Below are positions 51,596 to 60,164 of a DNA stretch of 64,000 nucleotides, piece after piece. The notes beneath the pieces are model-generated. The model ran no database searches. It worked only from the letters and a program-made list of their open reading frames with translations, and had not been told where the DNA came from. The stretch lies in the NCBI RefSeq assembly GCF_900108055.1, contig NZ_FNWJ01000002.1, positions 816,382 through 880,381 on the forward strand. Direction: 5' to 3'. Position 1 is the stretch's first letter; every line of letters begins with the position of its first letter. The position numbers were made by a program, and so were the translations under genes. Source of the stretch: Thermoleophilum album (GTDB lineage: Bacteria; Actinomycetota; Thermoleophilia; Solirubrobacterales; Thermoleophilaceae).

Positions 51596-53002
51596 ATGTC
51601 CAAGCGAGGAGATCGCTTCCGTCGTTCGCTTCCCCGTCTGGCAGCGACCATCCTCGCCGCTTCAGCGGTCGTGCTCGCAGGCGCAGCTTCCGCCGCGGCA
51701 CGTCCACCCGAGCGATTCACGCGCATCAAGGGCTTCGACGAACCATCAACACCGGCGCGCTTCGACCGTGTTGGGGTGCTCGAGGTCGGTTCCCCCCGGG
51801 CACGCAACGTGCTCGTGCTGGTGCCGGGAACCTCGGCCAGCTCGACCTACTTCGTGCCACTCGCCGAGGACATCGTCCGGCAACTGCCGGGGTGGCAAGT
51901 TTGGGCCGTCGAGCGGCGCGAGAACTTGCTCGAAGACCACTCCATGTTCAACCTTGCGAAGCGCCGCAAGGTGAGCGACCAGCAGGTTTTCGACTACTAC
52001 CTGCGCTGGTTGACCAACCCCTCGGTCACGCGGCACATCCGCGTGATCCCTGACGGCGAGGTCGCCTTCGCGCGCAACTGGGGGATGCGCACCGAGATCG
52101 AAGACTTGCACCGGGTGATCCTGCGCGCCAAGCGGCATGCGCGGCACGTGGTGCTCGGCGGGCACTCGCTGGGCGGCACCATCACCACCGCCTACGCGAC
52201 CTGGAACTTCCATGGCCGCCCCGGCGCGCGCCTGCTCGATGGCCTCATCTACATCGACGGTGGACGGCTCGGCGAGCCCCCGTCCGAGCAGCAAGCACGG
52301 GAGCGACTAGCACAACTCGCCGGTCAGTCGCCGTGGCTCAGCTTCGGCGGGATCCCCGCCCCCTACGCCGGGCTCTTCAACACCGCCGGCTCGCTGGCGG
52401 CGCTGTTGTATCCGAACGAACCCTCGCTGGCGTACGACTGGCCGGGCCTGCCGAGCTTCCTCAAGCCGCCGGTGCGGCCCACCAATTTGGCGCAATACGG
52501 CTACGCGCTGGACACCGAGACCTCCCCGTCGGCGCTCTGGGCGGCCCAGGCGCACATCGGCAAACTGGCGCCGAGCGGTGATCCTCGAGGTTGGTTGCAA
52601 GCGGGCGAGATCACGCCGATCCGCCGCTACGCACGGATGTTCTCGGGGATCGACTTCCAAGGCCTCGACGGCACCGCCTGGTACCACCCGCTGCGGCTGA
52701 CGATCGACGCGGCGGCGGTGGGCAACGGCACCCCGAATCCCGCTCAGCGCGTCTTCGACGTGCGCGCCACCGCGGGCAAGAAGCTCCCGAAACGGCTGCG
52801 GATCTACGCCTTCGGGGCGGCCGGCGGCCGTCTCGTCACCGACGCTGCCCGCCAGCTGGCTCGGCAAGCGGGCATCCCCGCCGGCAACGTCGTGCTGGTG
52901 AACCGGCAAGGCACCTACGCACACAACGACCCCGCAGGCGCCTACCCGCGCAACGACTTCCTCGCCCGGCTCGTGCCGTTCCTACGCAAGATCGCCCGCT
53001 GA
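51596..53002 (+). CDS. secreted alpha/beta hydrolase
   Basis: A 468-aa exported hydrolase. The signal peptide covers about residues 1-35 (LAATILAASAVVLAGAASAA). The core begins NVLVLVPGTSASSTYFVPLA and the nucleophile Ser is in VLGGHSLGGTITTAY (about residue 189). The final strand region AHNDPAGAYPRNDFLARLVP could hold the His. Start ATG 51596 is chosen because GGAGG is ten bases upstream and the signal peptide begins there. The substrate is unknown; an esterase, lipase or amidase at the cell surface is possible. It is not clearly coupled to the operon upstream. Confidence 0.78.
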   Translation: MSKRGDRFRRSLPRLAATILAASAVVLAGAASAAARPPERFTRIKGFDEPSTPARFDRVGVLEVGSPRARNVLVLVPGTSASSTYFVPLAEDIVRQLPGWQVWAVERRENLLEDHSMFNLAKRRKVSDQQVFDYYLRWLTNPSVTRHIRVIPDGEVAFARNWGMRTEIEDLHRVILRAKRHARHVVLGGHSLGGTITTAYATWNFHGRPGARLLDGLIYIDGGRLGEPPSEQQARERLAQLAGQSPWLSFGGIPAPYAGLFNTAGSLAALLYPNEPSLAYDWPGLPSFLKPPVRPTNLAQYGYALDTETSPSALWAAQAHIGKLAPSGDPRGWLQAGEITPIRRYARMFSGIDFQGLDGTAWYHPLRLTIDAAAVGNGTPNPAQRVFDVRATAGKKLPKRLRIYAFGAAGGRLVTDAARQLARQAGIPAGNVVLVNRQGTYAHNDPAGAYPRNDFLARLVPFLRKIAR

Positions 53003-53074
53003 CGTGCCCGCGAGGCGCCGGCGGCCGCGCGCCGGCGGGGAGCGGTGGGGGCTGTCACCAGTCCCCCGAGCGTC

Positions 53075-53080
53075 TAGGCT
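53075..53080 (+). promoter_or_regulatory. -10 box (TAGGCT) for a leaderless mRNA
   Basis: TAGGCT ends six bases before ATG 53087, as at the sortase and DUF255 genes. No ribosome site is visible. Confidence 0.45.
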
Positions 53081-53086
53081 GCGCCC

Positions 53087-53821
53087 ATGCAGGCGACGCT
53101 GTTCTCGATACCGCCCTCGCATCCGGCGCTCGCAGCGAAGTTGATGCTGCGGCACGTGGGGCTCGAACATCGGGTGGTCGAACTGCCGCCCGGACTCCAT
53201 CCGCCGGTCCTGCGCGCTCGCGGTTTTCGGCGCGGCACCGTGCCCGCGATGATCCTCAACGGGCGCAAGATCCAAGGAACGACGGCCATCAGTCGCGCCC
53301 TCGACGAGCTCTTCCCCGGCAAGCTCTTCCCGACCGACACCAACGCGCGTGCGCGTGTCGAAGAGGCCGAAGCTTGGGGCGAGCGCGAGTTCCAGCCGGT
53401 GCCGCGTCGCATCTTCCGGTGGGTGCTGGCACGCGACGCGGACGCCCGCGCGGCGCTCGCCCGCGAATCGAAGATGCCGCTCGCGAACTTGCAAGCACGG
53501 GCGACCGCGCCCCTGGCGCGGCGTTTCGCAGCGCTCGTCGGCGCCACCGACGAGCGCGTTCGCCAGGACCTCGAGCACCTACCGGAGATGCTCGACCGCG
53601 TCGATCGCTACATAGCGGAGGGGGTGATCGGCGGCGACACGCCCAACGCCGCTGACTTCCAGATCGCCACCACCGTGCACGCGCTGATGCGCTTCCCGCA
53701 GCTGCGACCGATGATCGACGAGCGGCCGGCGGCCGAACTGGCGCGGCGCGTCGTCGGCGAGCCGGCGCAAGCGCCGGTGCGCGTGCCCGAAGAGTGGCTA
53801 CCCGCGGGCGCCGCCAAGTAG
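53087..53821 (+). CDS. glutathione S-transferase-like protein
   Basis: A 244-aa protein. The thioredoxin-like N-terminal domain shows TLFSIPPSHPALAAKLMLRH and RGTVPAMILNGRKIQGTTAI (VP-x-L with the cis-Pro, about residues 47-66). The rest is the all-helical C-terminal domain. The classic N-terminal Ser/Tyr/Cys catalytic residue is not certain: Ser7 or Ser11 are candidates. Actinobacteria mostly use mycothiol, so the co-substrate may not be glutathione. The family call rests on fold pattern alone. Confidence 0.7.
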   Translation: MQATLFSIPPSHPALAAKLMLRHVGLEHRVVELPPGLHPPVLRARGFRRGTVPAMILNGRKIQGTTAISRALDELFPGKLFPTDTNARARVEEAEAWGEREFQPVPRRIFRWVLARDADARAALARESKMPLANLQARATAPLARRFAALVGATDERVRQDLEHLPEMLDRVDRYIAEGVIGGDTPNAADFQIATTVHALMRFPQLRPMIDERPAAELARRVVGEPAQAPVRVPEEWLPAGAAK

Positions 53822-53862
53822 CGTCGGCCGGCAAGACCGCCTAGCGCCCGCGGGCACCACCG

Positions 53863-54856
53863 CTAACGCATGTTGCCGGTGTGACCGAGCGAGAAGCGGC
53901 CGGGCTGCGGCCAAACGCAGAGGCCGTGCGGTCCCGAGCCGACGCGAATCCGGTGGACCAGACGTCCACTGCGGGTGTCGATCACGTAGACCACGCCGTG
54001 GTAGCGACCGGACAGCCAAAGCAGGCGACCGTCGACTGAGAGGCCGCCCATGTCGGGGCTACCCCCGCCCGGCAGCCACCACTTCTTAAGCGGGCGGCCG
54101 GTCGCCGCCGACAACACCGAGATCGAGCCCTCGCCGCGGTTCGAGACGTACAGCACCCGCGCATCGCGACTCGGGTAGATGCCGTGCGCGCCGCGCCCAG
54201 TGCGAACGAAACCGATCTTGCGCAGGCGCCGGGCGTCGATCACCCAGACACCGTCCGAGGCCATGTCGGCGACAAAGAAGCGGGTGCCGTCCGGCGAGAG
54301 TCGCACGTCCTGCGGCATCGCCCCCGGCCGCAGCGTGAGGTAGCCGAGCACACGGGGACGCACCGCGTCGAACGCCACCATGCGACCGCTGAATTCGCAC
54401 GAGGCGAGGCCGCGCCGACCGTCGGCGGTGAAATTCGATCGGCACAAGCGCGTTGCCGACGTCGCTCGCGACCCATAGGCGGCGCAGATTCCACGCGGGA
54501 ACGACGTGCTGCGGCTCGGCCGGGACCGGGAACCGAGCGACCATCTGAAAGCTCCGCTGGTCGATCACGTCGACGGTGTTGCTGCGCGAGTTCGGCACGT
54601 ACACGAGCCGCCGATCGTGTCGCACCGCGGGCGCCAACATGCGCGCCCCGGTGTGCGCGTAAACGTTCAGTCGACGAGGCCCCCGAGGAGACCCGTCGGC
54701 GCGCCCGGTGACCGCGGCAACCGGGTCTCCGAGCGATCGTTGCGGCGCCTGTGCGGGTCGCGCGCCGTTCGACGACCCACACGCCGCAAGCCCGGCAGCG
54801 AACAGCAGGAGAGCTGCAGCCGATCGGTAGCTCGAGTTCACCTCCACCTCCTTCAT
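53863..54856 (-). pseudogene. YVTN-type beta-propeller lipoprotein, frameshifted
   Basis: ATG 54856 starts a lipoprotein signal (LLLFAAGLAACGSSN, lipobox LAAC) and the first propeller blades, for example RLVYVPNSRSNTVDVIDQRS. The frame is lost near 54431-54433, where a TTT run (minus strand) has one base too many. Downstream the proper protein continues in the other frame: ADGRRGLASCEFSGRMVAFD, then VRLSPDGTRFFVADMASDGV and HGIYPSRDARVLYVSNRGEG, to the stop at 53863. Removing one T gives an intact protein of about 330 aa. The ATG overlaps the histidine kinase stop (ATGA), so it belongs to the two-component operon. The break may be real or a sequence error. Confidence 0.78.
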
Positions 54857-56187
54857 GCGCGCGGGAGTCGCAACTCGAAGCGTCCTGGCGGACCCGGACG
54901 GGCAACCACGTCGCCTCCCGCAGCCCGTGCCAAGCGGCGTGCGAGGGCCAAGCCGAGGCCGGCACCGCCGTGATCGGTGTCCGCCTGCGAACCGCGTCGA
55001 CCCGGTTCGAAAACCGCTTCGACCTCGTCGGGCGCGACGCCGTCGCCGTCGTCTACAACCGCCACCGTCGCTTGTTCGCTGCCGCCCCGCACGATCACCC
55101 GCACCCGGCGACGGCCGTAGCGGCAGCCGTTTTCGACGAGCGGGCTGAGCGCCCGCTCCACGAGCTCCGGTTCGGCGGCTACCAGCACTCGTTCAGGTGC
55201 CGGCTCGACCTCGATGTCAACGCCGGCGCGAGCCGCCAGCGGACGGTGCGACTCGGCCACCGCGGCCGCGCACTCGCCGAGCTCGCTGCGGCCGTGCTTG
55301 AGCGACGTCTCGGCGCGTTCGGCCGTCAGCAGCGCATCCAAGCAGGCGCTCATTCGGCGTGCTGACTCGAGCACGTCGGCCAGCGCCCGCCGGTAACTAT
55401 CGGCTTCCCGCTGGCCGCGCAGCGCTAGTTGGGCCTGGGCGATCATCCCCGCCAGCGGCGTGCGCAGCTCGTGCGCGAGCTCTGCCGAAAACCGTTGTTC
55501 GCGACGCAGGCTCTGCACCAAACGGTCGAGCAGACGGTCGAGCGTAGCCGCCAGACGGGTCAGCTCGTCGCGCGGCTCCCCGAGCGCGAAGCGCCGCTCC
55601 AGGTCGCGCTCCGACCACTCCGCGGCGCGGTCGGTCATCCGCGCTACCGGGCGCAACGCCGCCGCGATCAGGTAGCGACCAGCGGCGGTGATCGCGGCCA
55701 CCAAGAGCAGCGAGAAGAGGATCGAACCGACGAGCGTCTCCTCCCGCACTCGCTCATATGGGTCGAGCGAGACGACTGCCACCGCCCGCCCGACCGCGCG
55801 CTTCCCGACGCGGATCGGCTCGGCCGCCAAAAGCACGTTGATTGTCGAGACCTTGATCGTCGAACGACCGCTCCTCGCCAGCTGGCGGGCCGCCTGCTCG
55901 TCGACCGGCGCCGCGCGCGGGCGCACCAGCTCGCGACCGTTGGCGAAGATCCACCCCGGTTGACCGACACCGGCGCGCGTCTCCGGCCGCAAGCGCTCGC
56001 CCGAAGCGAGCTCGGAGGCGGCAAGGTCGGCCAGGGAACTCGCGCGCTCACGGGCGAGCGCCGTGGCGTCGCGGTTGAGCGTGACGCTGAACACCAGGTT
56101 GAAGGCGGCGGTCAACACGGTGAGCCCGACGATCGCGCCCGTCAGCAGCGCGAGAGTGAGGCGCGTACGCAGCGTCAAGGGGCGCAT
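54853..56187 (-). CDS. sensor histidine kinase
   Basis: A 444-aa membrane kinase. Helix one is about residues 12-34, an exported sensor of about 110 residues follows, and helix two is about 153-176. A HAMP region (LRPVARMTDRAAEWSERDLE) leads to the H box FSAELAHELRTPLAGMIAQA with the phospho-His at 239. The N box is LSPLVENGCRYGRRRVRV and the G boxes are VVDDGDGVAPDEV and GGAGLGLALARRLARAAGG. It should phosphorylate the response regulator encoded just upstream, whose stop overlaps this ATG. Its own stop overlaps the propeller lipoprotein gene, which may be part of the sensing apparatus. Confidence 0.9.
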   Translation of the reverse strand: MRPLTLRTRLTLALLTGAIVGLTVLTAAFNLVFSVTLNRDATALARERASSLADLAASELASGERLRPETRAGVGQPGWIFANGRELVRPRAAPVDEQAARQLARSGRSTIKVSTINVLLAAEPIRVGKRAVGRAVAVVSLDPYERVREETLVGSILFSLLLVAAITAAGRYLIAAALRPVARMTDRAAEWSERDLERRFALGEPRDELTRLAATLDRLLDRLVQSLRREQRFSAELAHELRTPLAGMIAQAQLALRGQREADSYRRALADVLESARRMSACLDALLTAERAETSLKHGRSELGECAAAVAESHRPLAARAGVDIEVEPAPERVLVAAEPELVERALSPLVENGCRYGRRRVRVIVRGGSEQATVAVVDDGDGVAPDEVEAVFEPGRRGSQADTDHGGAGLGLALARRLARAAGGDVVARPGPPGRFELRLPRA

Positions 56188-56924
56188 CAGGCGTCGGAAG
56201 TTTCGACTCCCTGAGCCTCCTCGTCGCTCTCTAGTCGATAGCCGATCCCCCGCACGGTGTCGATCCTCGCACGGCTGCCGAGCCGCTGGAGCTTGCGCCG
56301 CAGCCGAGCAACGTAGACCTCGAGGGTGTTGTCGCGGACGATCGCGCCCGCCGGCCACGCCGCTCGGACGAGCTCCTCGCGGGTCGTCGTACGGCCGGCA
56401 CGCGTGAACAGCACGCCAGCCAAGCGGAACTCGGTGGGCGTGAGCCGCTCGCAGACCGAGCCGCGGCTGATCGTGAACTCCGTGGGATCAAGCTCGAGGT
56501 CGGCGGTAACCAATCGCTGCGGCGTCGAAGCCCGGCGCAACAAGGCGCGGATCCGCGCGACCAGCTCCTCGAGATCGAAGGGCTTCGTGACGTAGTCGTC
56601 GCCACCGGCGGCAAAGCCGCCGAGCCGATCAGGCAAGGCATCGCGGGCCGTGAGAAACAGCACGGGCGCTGCGATGCCGCGCGCGCGCAGCGCCTGACAG
56701 ACGTCGCGGCCGTCGGAGTCGGGCAGGCCGATGTCGATCACGAAGAGGTCCGGCCCGACCGCCTCCGCGAACTCCAGCGCTCCTTGGCCGGTAGCGGTCG
56801 CCAGCACGCGCATCCCCTCCTCCTTGAGGGTGCGCACGAGCACTTCGCGCAGCACGCGGTCGTCCTCGGCGACCACCAACAGCGGTGCTGCGACCTCGCT
56901 CGTACCGACGTTCCCAACCGACAT
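56187..56924 (-). CDS. OmpR/PhoB family response regulator
   Basis: A 245-aa regulator. The receiver domain has the acidic pair VVAEDDRVLREVLV, the phospho-acceptor Asp64 in FVIDIGLPDSDG and the conserved Lys in VTKPFDLEELVARIRALLRR. The C-terminal winged helix ends RIDTVRGIGYRLESD, typical of OmpR-type DNA binding to direct repeats. It is coupled to the kinase gene. A TTCAG direct repeat 11 bp apart upstream of the small secreted protein is a possible target. ATG 56924 has a TACGTT box eight bases upstream. Confidence 0.92.
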   Translation of the reverse strand: MSVGNVGTSEVAAPLLVVAEDDRVLREVLVRTLKEEGMRVLATATGQGALEFAEAVGPDLFVIDIGLPDSDGRDVCQALRARGIAAPVLFLTARDALPDRLGGFAAGGDDYVTKPFDLEELVARIRALLRRASTPQRLVTADLELDPTEFTISRGSVCERLTPTEFRLAGVLFTRAGRTTTREELVRAAWPAGAIVRDNTLEVYVARLRRKLQRLGSRARIDTVRGIGYRLESDEEAQGVETSDA

Positions 56925-56932
56925 CGCGCTTC

Positions 56933-56938
56933 AACGTA
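56933..56938 (-). promoter_or_regulatory. -10 box (TACGTT) for the response regulator operon
   Basis: TACGTT on the minus strand ends eight bases before ATG 56924. It supports that start and a near-leaderless transcript for the regulator-kinase-lipoprotein operon. Confidence 0.4.
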
Positions 56939-57030
56939 GTGAGAGCGCGTCGGGGCCGGCCCGCGGGCCGGCCCCGACTGGACGCAGGAGGACTCCTTAC
57001 CGCCTGCGCAAGCTGCGCTCGGCGCTGCTC

Positions 57031-57264
57031 TCAGACGCCCCGGCGGGTCTTGCCGACCGCGCGGCGGTAGTAGCGACGCACCCGCCGGCGGTGGTGACGA
57101 CGCACCCGACGGCCGTTGTTGTGCTTGACGGTCGACCGCGGCGAGGCGTTCTTGCTGGGCGCAGTTGCGGCGACCGCGCCACCGGGCGCTACTCCGCCAG
57201 CCAGCAGAGCGAGCGCCACCGTTCCGATCGTGAGCTTGCGCAGCCGTTGCTTGGCGTGCTTCAT
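57031..57264 (-). CDS. small secreted His/Arg-rich protein
   Basis: A 77-aa protein with a clear signal peptide (about residues 1-32, ending GGAVAATA). The mature part of about 45 residues is very basic, with a run of Arg, His and paired Tyr in RRHHRRRVRRYYRR. AAAGGAG lies about six bases before ATG 57264. I do not recognise a family. Such a peptide could bind metal, nucleic acid or an anionic wall polymer. It lies just beyond the two-component operon on the same strand, and a repeat matching an OmpR-type site lies about 125 bp upstream of its start. Confidence 0.65.
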   Translation of the reverse strand: MKHAKQRLRKLTIGTVALALLAGGVAPGGAVAATAPSKNASPRSTVKHNNGRRVRRHHRRRVRRYYRRAVGKTRRGV

Positions 57265-57386
57265 GAACCTGCTCCTTTCACTTGCCGATGTTCCGTCGAC
57301 TGCGACCTGAGAGCCGCCTGTCGCGGCCCGACATCGACGGTGACGGCTGAGGCTGATTCCGACCTGAGCACTGACCGCCGGCGCGA

Positions 57387-57402
57387 TTCAGGTTTTGTTC
57401 AG
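57387..57402 (-). promoter_or_regulatory. candidate OmpR-family binding site (11-bp-spaced direct repeat)
   Basis: On the plus strand TTCAG occurs at 57387-57391 and 57398-57402, exactly 11 bp apart (CTGAA-N6-CTGAA on the minus strand). This is the spacing bound by dimers of OmpR/PhoB regulators. It lies between the small secreted protein gene (minus) and the glycosyltransferase gene (plus), so it might act on either. The neighbouring response regulator at 56187 is the obvious candidate protein. Confidence 0.4.
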
Positions 57403-57500
57403 CTCGCGTCCGTAGCTTGCGGGCAGGCCGTGCGGCGCACACAAGCCCAGCCGCAGCCCGTGCGGAACCACCTCGCCGCCGGTGGCTGCCGCCCAGCAAA

Positions 57501-59432
57501 GTGAGCGATCGACGCCGACAATCACCCGCCGCGCCCCAGCGCCGTACGGCGCTGGTGCTGTCTGCGGATGTCGGCGAGGGTCACCTCGCGAGCGCACGTG
57601 CCCTGGTCGCCCAAGCGCAGGCGTGGGGCGGGCCGGACCTCGTACACCGCGACGGTTTGCGCTGCTTCGGGCGGATCGCAGCGTTCGTCATCCGCGAGGG
57701 CTACCGCGTGCAGCTGCGGTACGCACCGTGGACGTTCCCGATCCTCTACGCGCTGTTCATGCACGTGCCGGGGGCCCGTGCGCTCGGCGCGCGGCTGCTC
57801 TACTTGCTCGGTCGCCGACGCCTTGCGGCGCTCATTGCCCAGGAGCGCGCGGAGGTCGTGGTTTCGACCCATCCCGCGTTGACCGCCGCGCTCGGCGAGA
57901 TGCGGCGCCGGCGACGTCTCGAGGTGCCGGTTTGCGCGGCGATCACCGACTTCGCCGACTGGGAGATCTGGGCGCACCGCGGCGTCGACCTGCACCTCGT
58001 TTGTCACGAGGTGGGCCTGCGCGCGGTCGAGCGGATCACCGGTCCGGGTGGCGCTCGCGTCGTCCGACCACTGGTCGCTCCGGAGCTTTTCGAGCGCGTC
58101 GATCGCTCGCGTCTGCGTGCCGAACTCGAGCTGCCCCAGGAGCGACCGCTGGTCGTCGTCTCCGGCGGCGGATGGGGCGTCGGCGACCTCGAGGGGGCTG
58201 TCTGCGCCGCTCTCTCGCTCGATCGCGCGTACGTGGTGTGCGTCTGCGGACGCAACGAGCAACTGCGTGCGCGCCTCGCGGCTCGCTTCGCGCGGGAGGA
58301 GCGCCTCCGCGTGCTCGGCTACACCCGCCGCATGCGCGACCTGCTGCGCGCGGCCGATGTCGTGGTGCACTCCACCGGCGGCGTGACTTCGCTCGAGGCG
58401 ATTGCCTGCGGCACCCCCCTCGTCACCTTCGGCGCGGACTTCGCGCACATCCGTATCCACAACCGGACGCTCTCCGCGCTGGGCCTCGCGACGGTGTGTT
58501 CGACGCGAGCCGAGCTCGCCGACACGCTCGCACGGATGCTGACGACCGACGCCCGCCCAGCGGCTCCCCCGCTAGCCGCCGCCGACGAAGCGCCCGCGCT
58601 GCTCGCACAACTGACACCGCGCGTGCGGCCGTTGCCACTCTGGCGGCTCGCGGCCGCGCGGGCGGCCACCTCCGTGGCGATCTCCGCGGCGCTCGCCGCC
58701 TGGCTTTTGACGACCGATGACGCGCGCTGGGCGACCGATCGCGTGCCGGCGCTGCGGCCCACGGTGGCCGTCGCCGCGCGCAGTCCGATTACACCCACGG
58801 TGGTCGAGGCGCCACGCACCGCGCTCGCTCCGCTCGGCCGCTTGCTGAGCGCGCACTGCGGAGCACTGTCGGTCGCGGTCGACGGGGTGCCGAACACGGC
58901 CGACGTCGCACGCCTGCACAGCGAGCACATCAGCCTGGTCCCAACCCTCCACGCGCGCTCCTCCCTAAGCCTGCTCCACGAGCGGCGAGCGCTCGCCCGG
59001 GCTGCCCGCCGGCTGGGACTGCGACGCGGCTTCGGAGTGCTGGTGACTGGTCACAGCGTCGCGCCCGTGCACTACCTGCTGGCGCGCTCGGTCGGCGGGA
59101 AGCCGTTCGCCGGTGCCGTCGAGATCGATCTAACCGGACTACGTAGCCCGCGGGCGCTCGCGCACCTGCTCAACCGGCGTACGCGCGCCGCGCGCCGCTC
59201 CCACCGGATCGTCGTCTTGAAGCTTCACGACGGCTCGCCGGCGACGCTCGCGGAGCTCGCAACGGCGCTTTCGCGGCTCGGGGTCGAGGGCTCCTTGCAC
59301 GCGCCGCTCGTCGCATCCACCACCGCCGCCAGGGTGGGTAGCCGCGCGAGCGTCACGACCGCACACACGAGGATCGCGAGCCCCGCGACCAGGACAGCCA
59401 CGCCGGGTCCCTGCGCGGCCGAACGCTCGTGA
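57501..59432 (+). CDS. MurG/MGDG-synthase-like glycosyltransferase with C-terminal degenerate deacetylase-like domain
   Basis: A 643-aa protein. Residues 20-380 form a GT28/GT-B glycosyltransferase: TALVLSADVGEGHLASARAL (N-terminal glycine loop), PLVVVSGGGWGVGDLEGAVC, and the donor motif ADVVVHSTGGVTSLEAIACG followed by TPLVTFGADFAHIRIHN. A membrane-like helix follows (about residues 393-412). The C-terminal 220 residues resemble the last part of a NodB barrel (IVVLKLHDGSPATLAELATA) but lack the DD and HXXXH metal motifs. Such a fusion is unusual. GTG 57501 is the preferred start. The last 208 bp overlap the convergent transporter gene. It may make a glycolipid. Confidence 0.72.
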   Translation: MSDRRRQSPAAPQRRTALVLSADVGEGHLASARALVAQAQAWGGPDLVHRDGLRCFGRIAAFVIREGYRVQLRYAPWTFPILYALFMHVPGARALGARLLYLLGRRRLAALIAQERAEVVVSTHPALTAALGEMRRRRRLEVPVCAAITDFADWEIWAHRGVDLHLVCHEVGLRAVERITGPGGARVVRPLVAPELFERVDRSRLRAELELPQERPLVVVSGGGWGVGDLEGAVCAALSLDRAYVVCVCGRNEQLRARLAARFAREERLRVLGYTRRMRDLLRAADVVVHSTGGVTSLEAIACGTPLVTFGADFAHIRIHNRTLSALGLATVCSTRAELADTLARMLTTDARPAAPPLAAADEAPALLAQLTPRVRPLPLWRLAAARAATSVAISAALAAWLLTTDDARWATDRVPALRPTVAVAARSPITPTVVEAPRTALAPLGRLLSAHCGALSVAVDGVPNTADVARLHSEHISLVPTLHARSSLSLLHERRALARAARRLGLRRGFGVLVTGHSVAPVHYLLARSVGGKPFAGAVEIDLTGLRSPRALAHLLNRRTRAARRSHRIVVLKLHDGSPATLAELATALSRLGVEGSLHAPLVASTTAARVGSRASVTTAHTRIASPATRTATPGPCAAERS

Positions 59433-60160
59433 AGCACCGTTACCCCGAAGACAACAGGGACAGCCGCCTGCGTCGCGAACACCGTGGGGCAAACGCGCGA
59501 CGCCGGGCGCTCCTGGAAAGCGCTCATCTCGGCCAACGTCGCGAGCAGCGAGGCGACGCCGGTCGCGAGCGCGTAGACGCCACCGGCAAGCAAGGCGCCG
59601 GCGGCCAGACGGTCGCTCATCAACTTCGTGGTGATCGCCGAAAGCGCGAAACCGGCGCCCGCGGCGAAGGGAGCGAGCGCCGTAGCGGGTCGACGCACGA
59701 GCAGCGGCAGCACGGTCAACAGCGCGAGCGTCCCGATACCGACCGACAGCTCGAACGGAGCGTAGTGCACGAAGCGCGGTTCCTCCCCCGGAGAACTGGC
59801 GGCCAGCAGGGCAACGCCGACGACCAAGCCGAGAACCGCCAGGACCTCGCTCACGCCGACCGCCTCGCCGAGGCGCCGGTGGCCGGCCCACAGCAGCACC
59901 AAAAGCCCGAGCGCGAGCACTGGCTGCACCACCGACAGCGGCGCCAGCGCCAGGGCGAGTGCGTTGAGCGGCCACCCCGCCGTCACCAACGCCGTCGCCA
60001 GAAGCCAACCGGGGCGTTTGGCAAGGCGCACCAAAAGCGATGGCCGCAGCGAAAGTTCGACCGGTTCTTTGCGAACCTCCGCGGCTTGCGGAACAGCGCC
60101 GGCGTTGTAGAAGACGGCGGCGAGCGCCGCCAGCAGCACACCCTCGAGCTGATGCATCAC
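59225..60160 (-). CDS. EamA/DMT-like multi-span transporter
   Basis: A 311-aa membrane protein with about nine to ten helices. The first half has APLSVVQPVLALGLLVLLWA and the second a similar block (VCPTVFATQAAVPVVFGVTV), fitting the two-repeat drug/metabolite transporter pattern. The C-terminus is hydrophilic and rich in Ser/Ala. The start is GTG 60160, with TACGCT eight bases before it; ATG 60157 is next. It diverges from the deacetylase gene with only four bases between the start codons. The substrate is unknown. Confidence 0.75.
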   Translation of the reverse strand: MMHQLEGVLLAALAAVFYNAGAVPQAAEVRKEPVELSLRPSLLVRLAKRPGWLLATALVTAGWPLNALALALAPLSVVQPVLALGLLVLLWAGHRRLGEAVGVSEVLAVLGLVVGVALLAASSPGEEPRFVHYAPFELSVGIGTLALLTVLPLLVRRPATALAPFAAGAGFALSAITTKLMSDRLAAGALLAGGVYALATGVASLLATLAEMSAFQERPASRVCPTVFATQAAVPVVFGVTVLHERSAAQGPGVAVLVAGLAILVCAVVTLARLPTLAAVVDATSGACKEPSTPSRESAVASSASVAGEPS

Positions 60161-60164
60161 TGCG

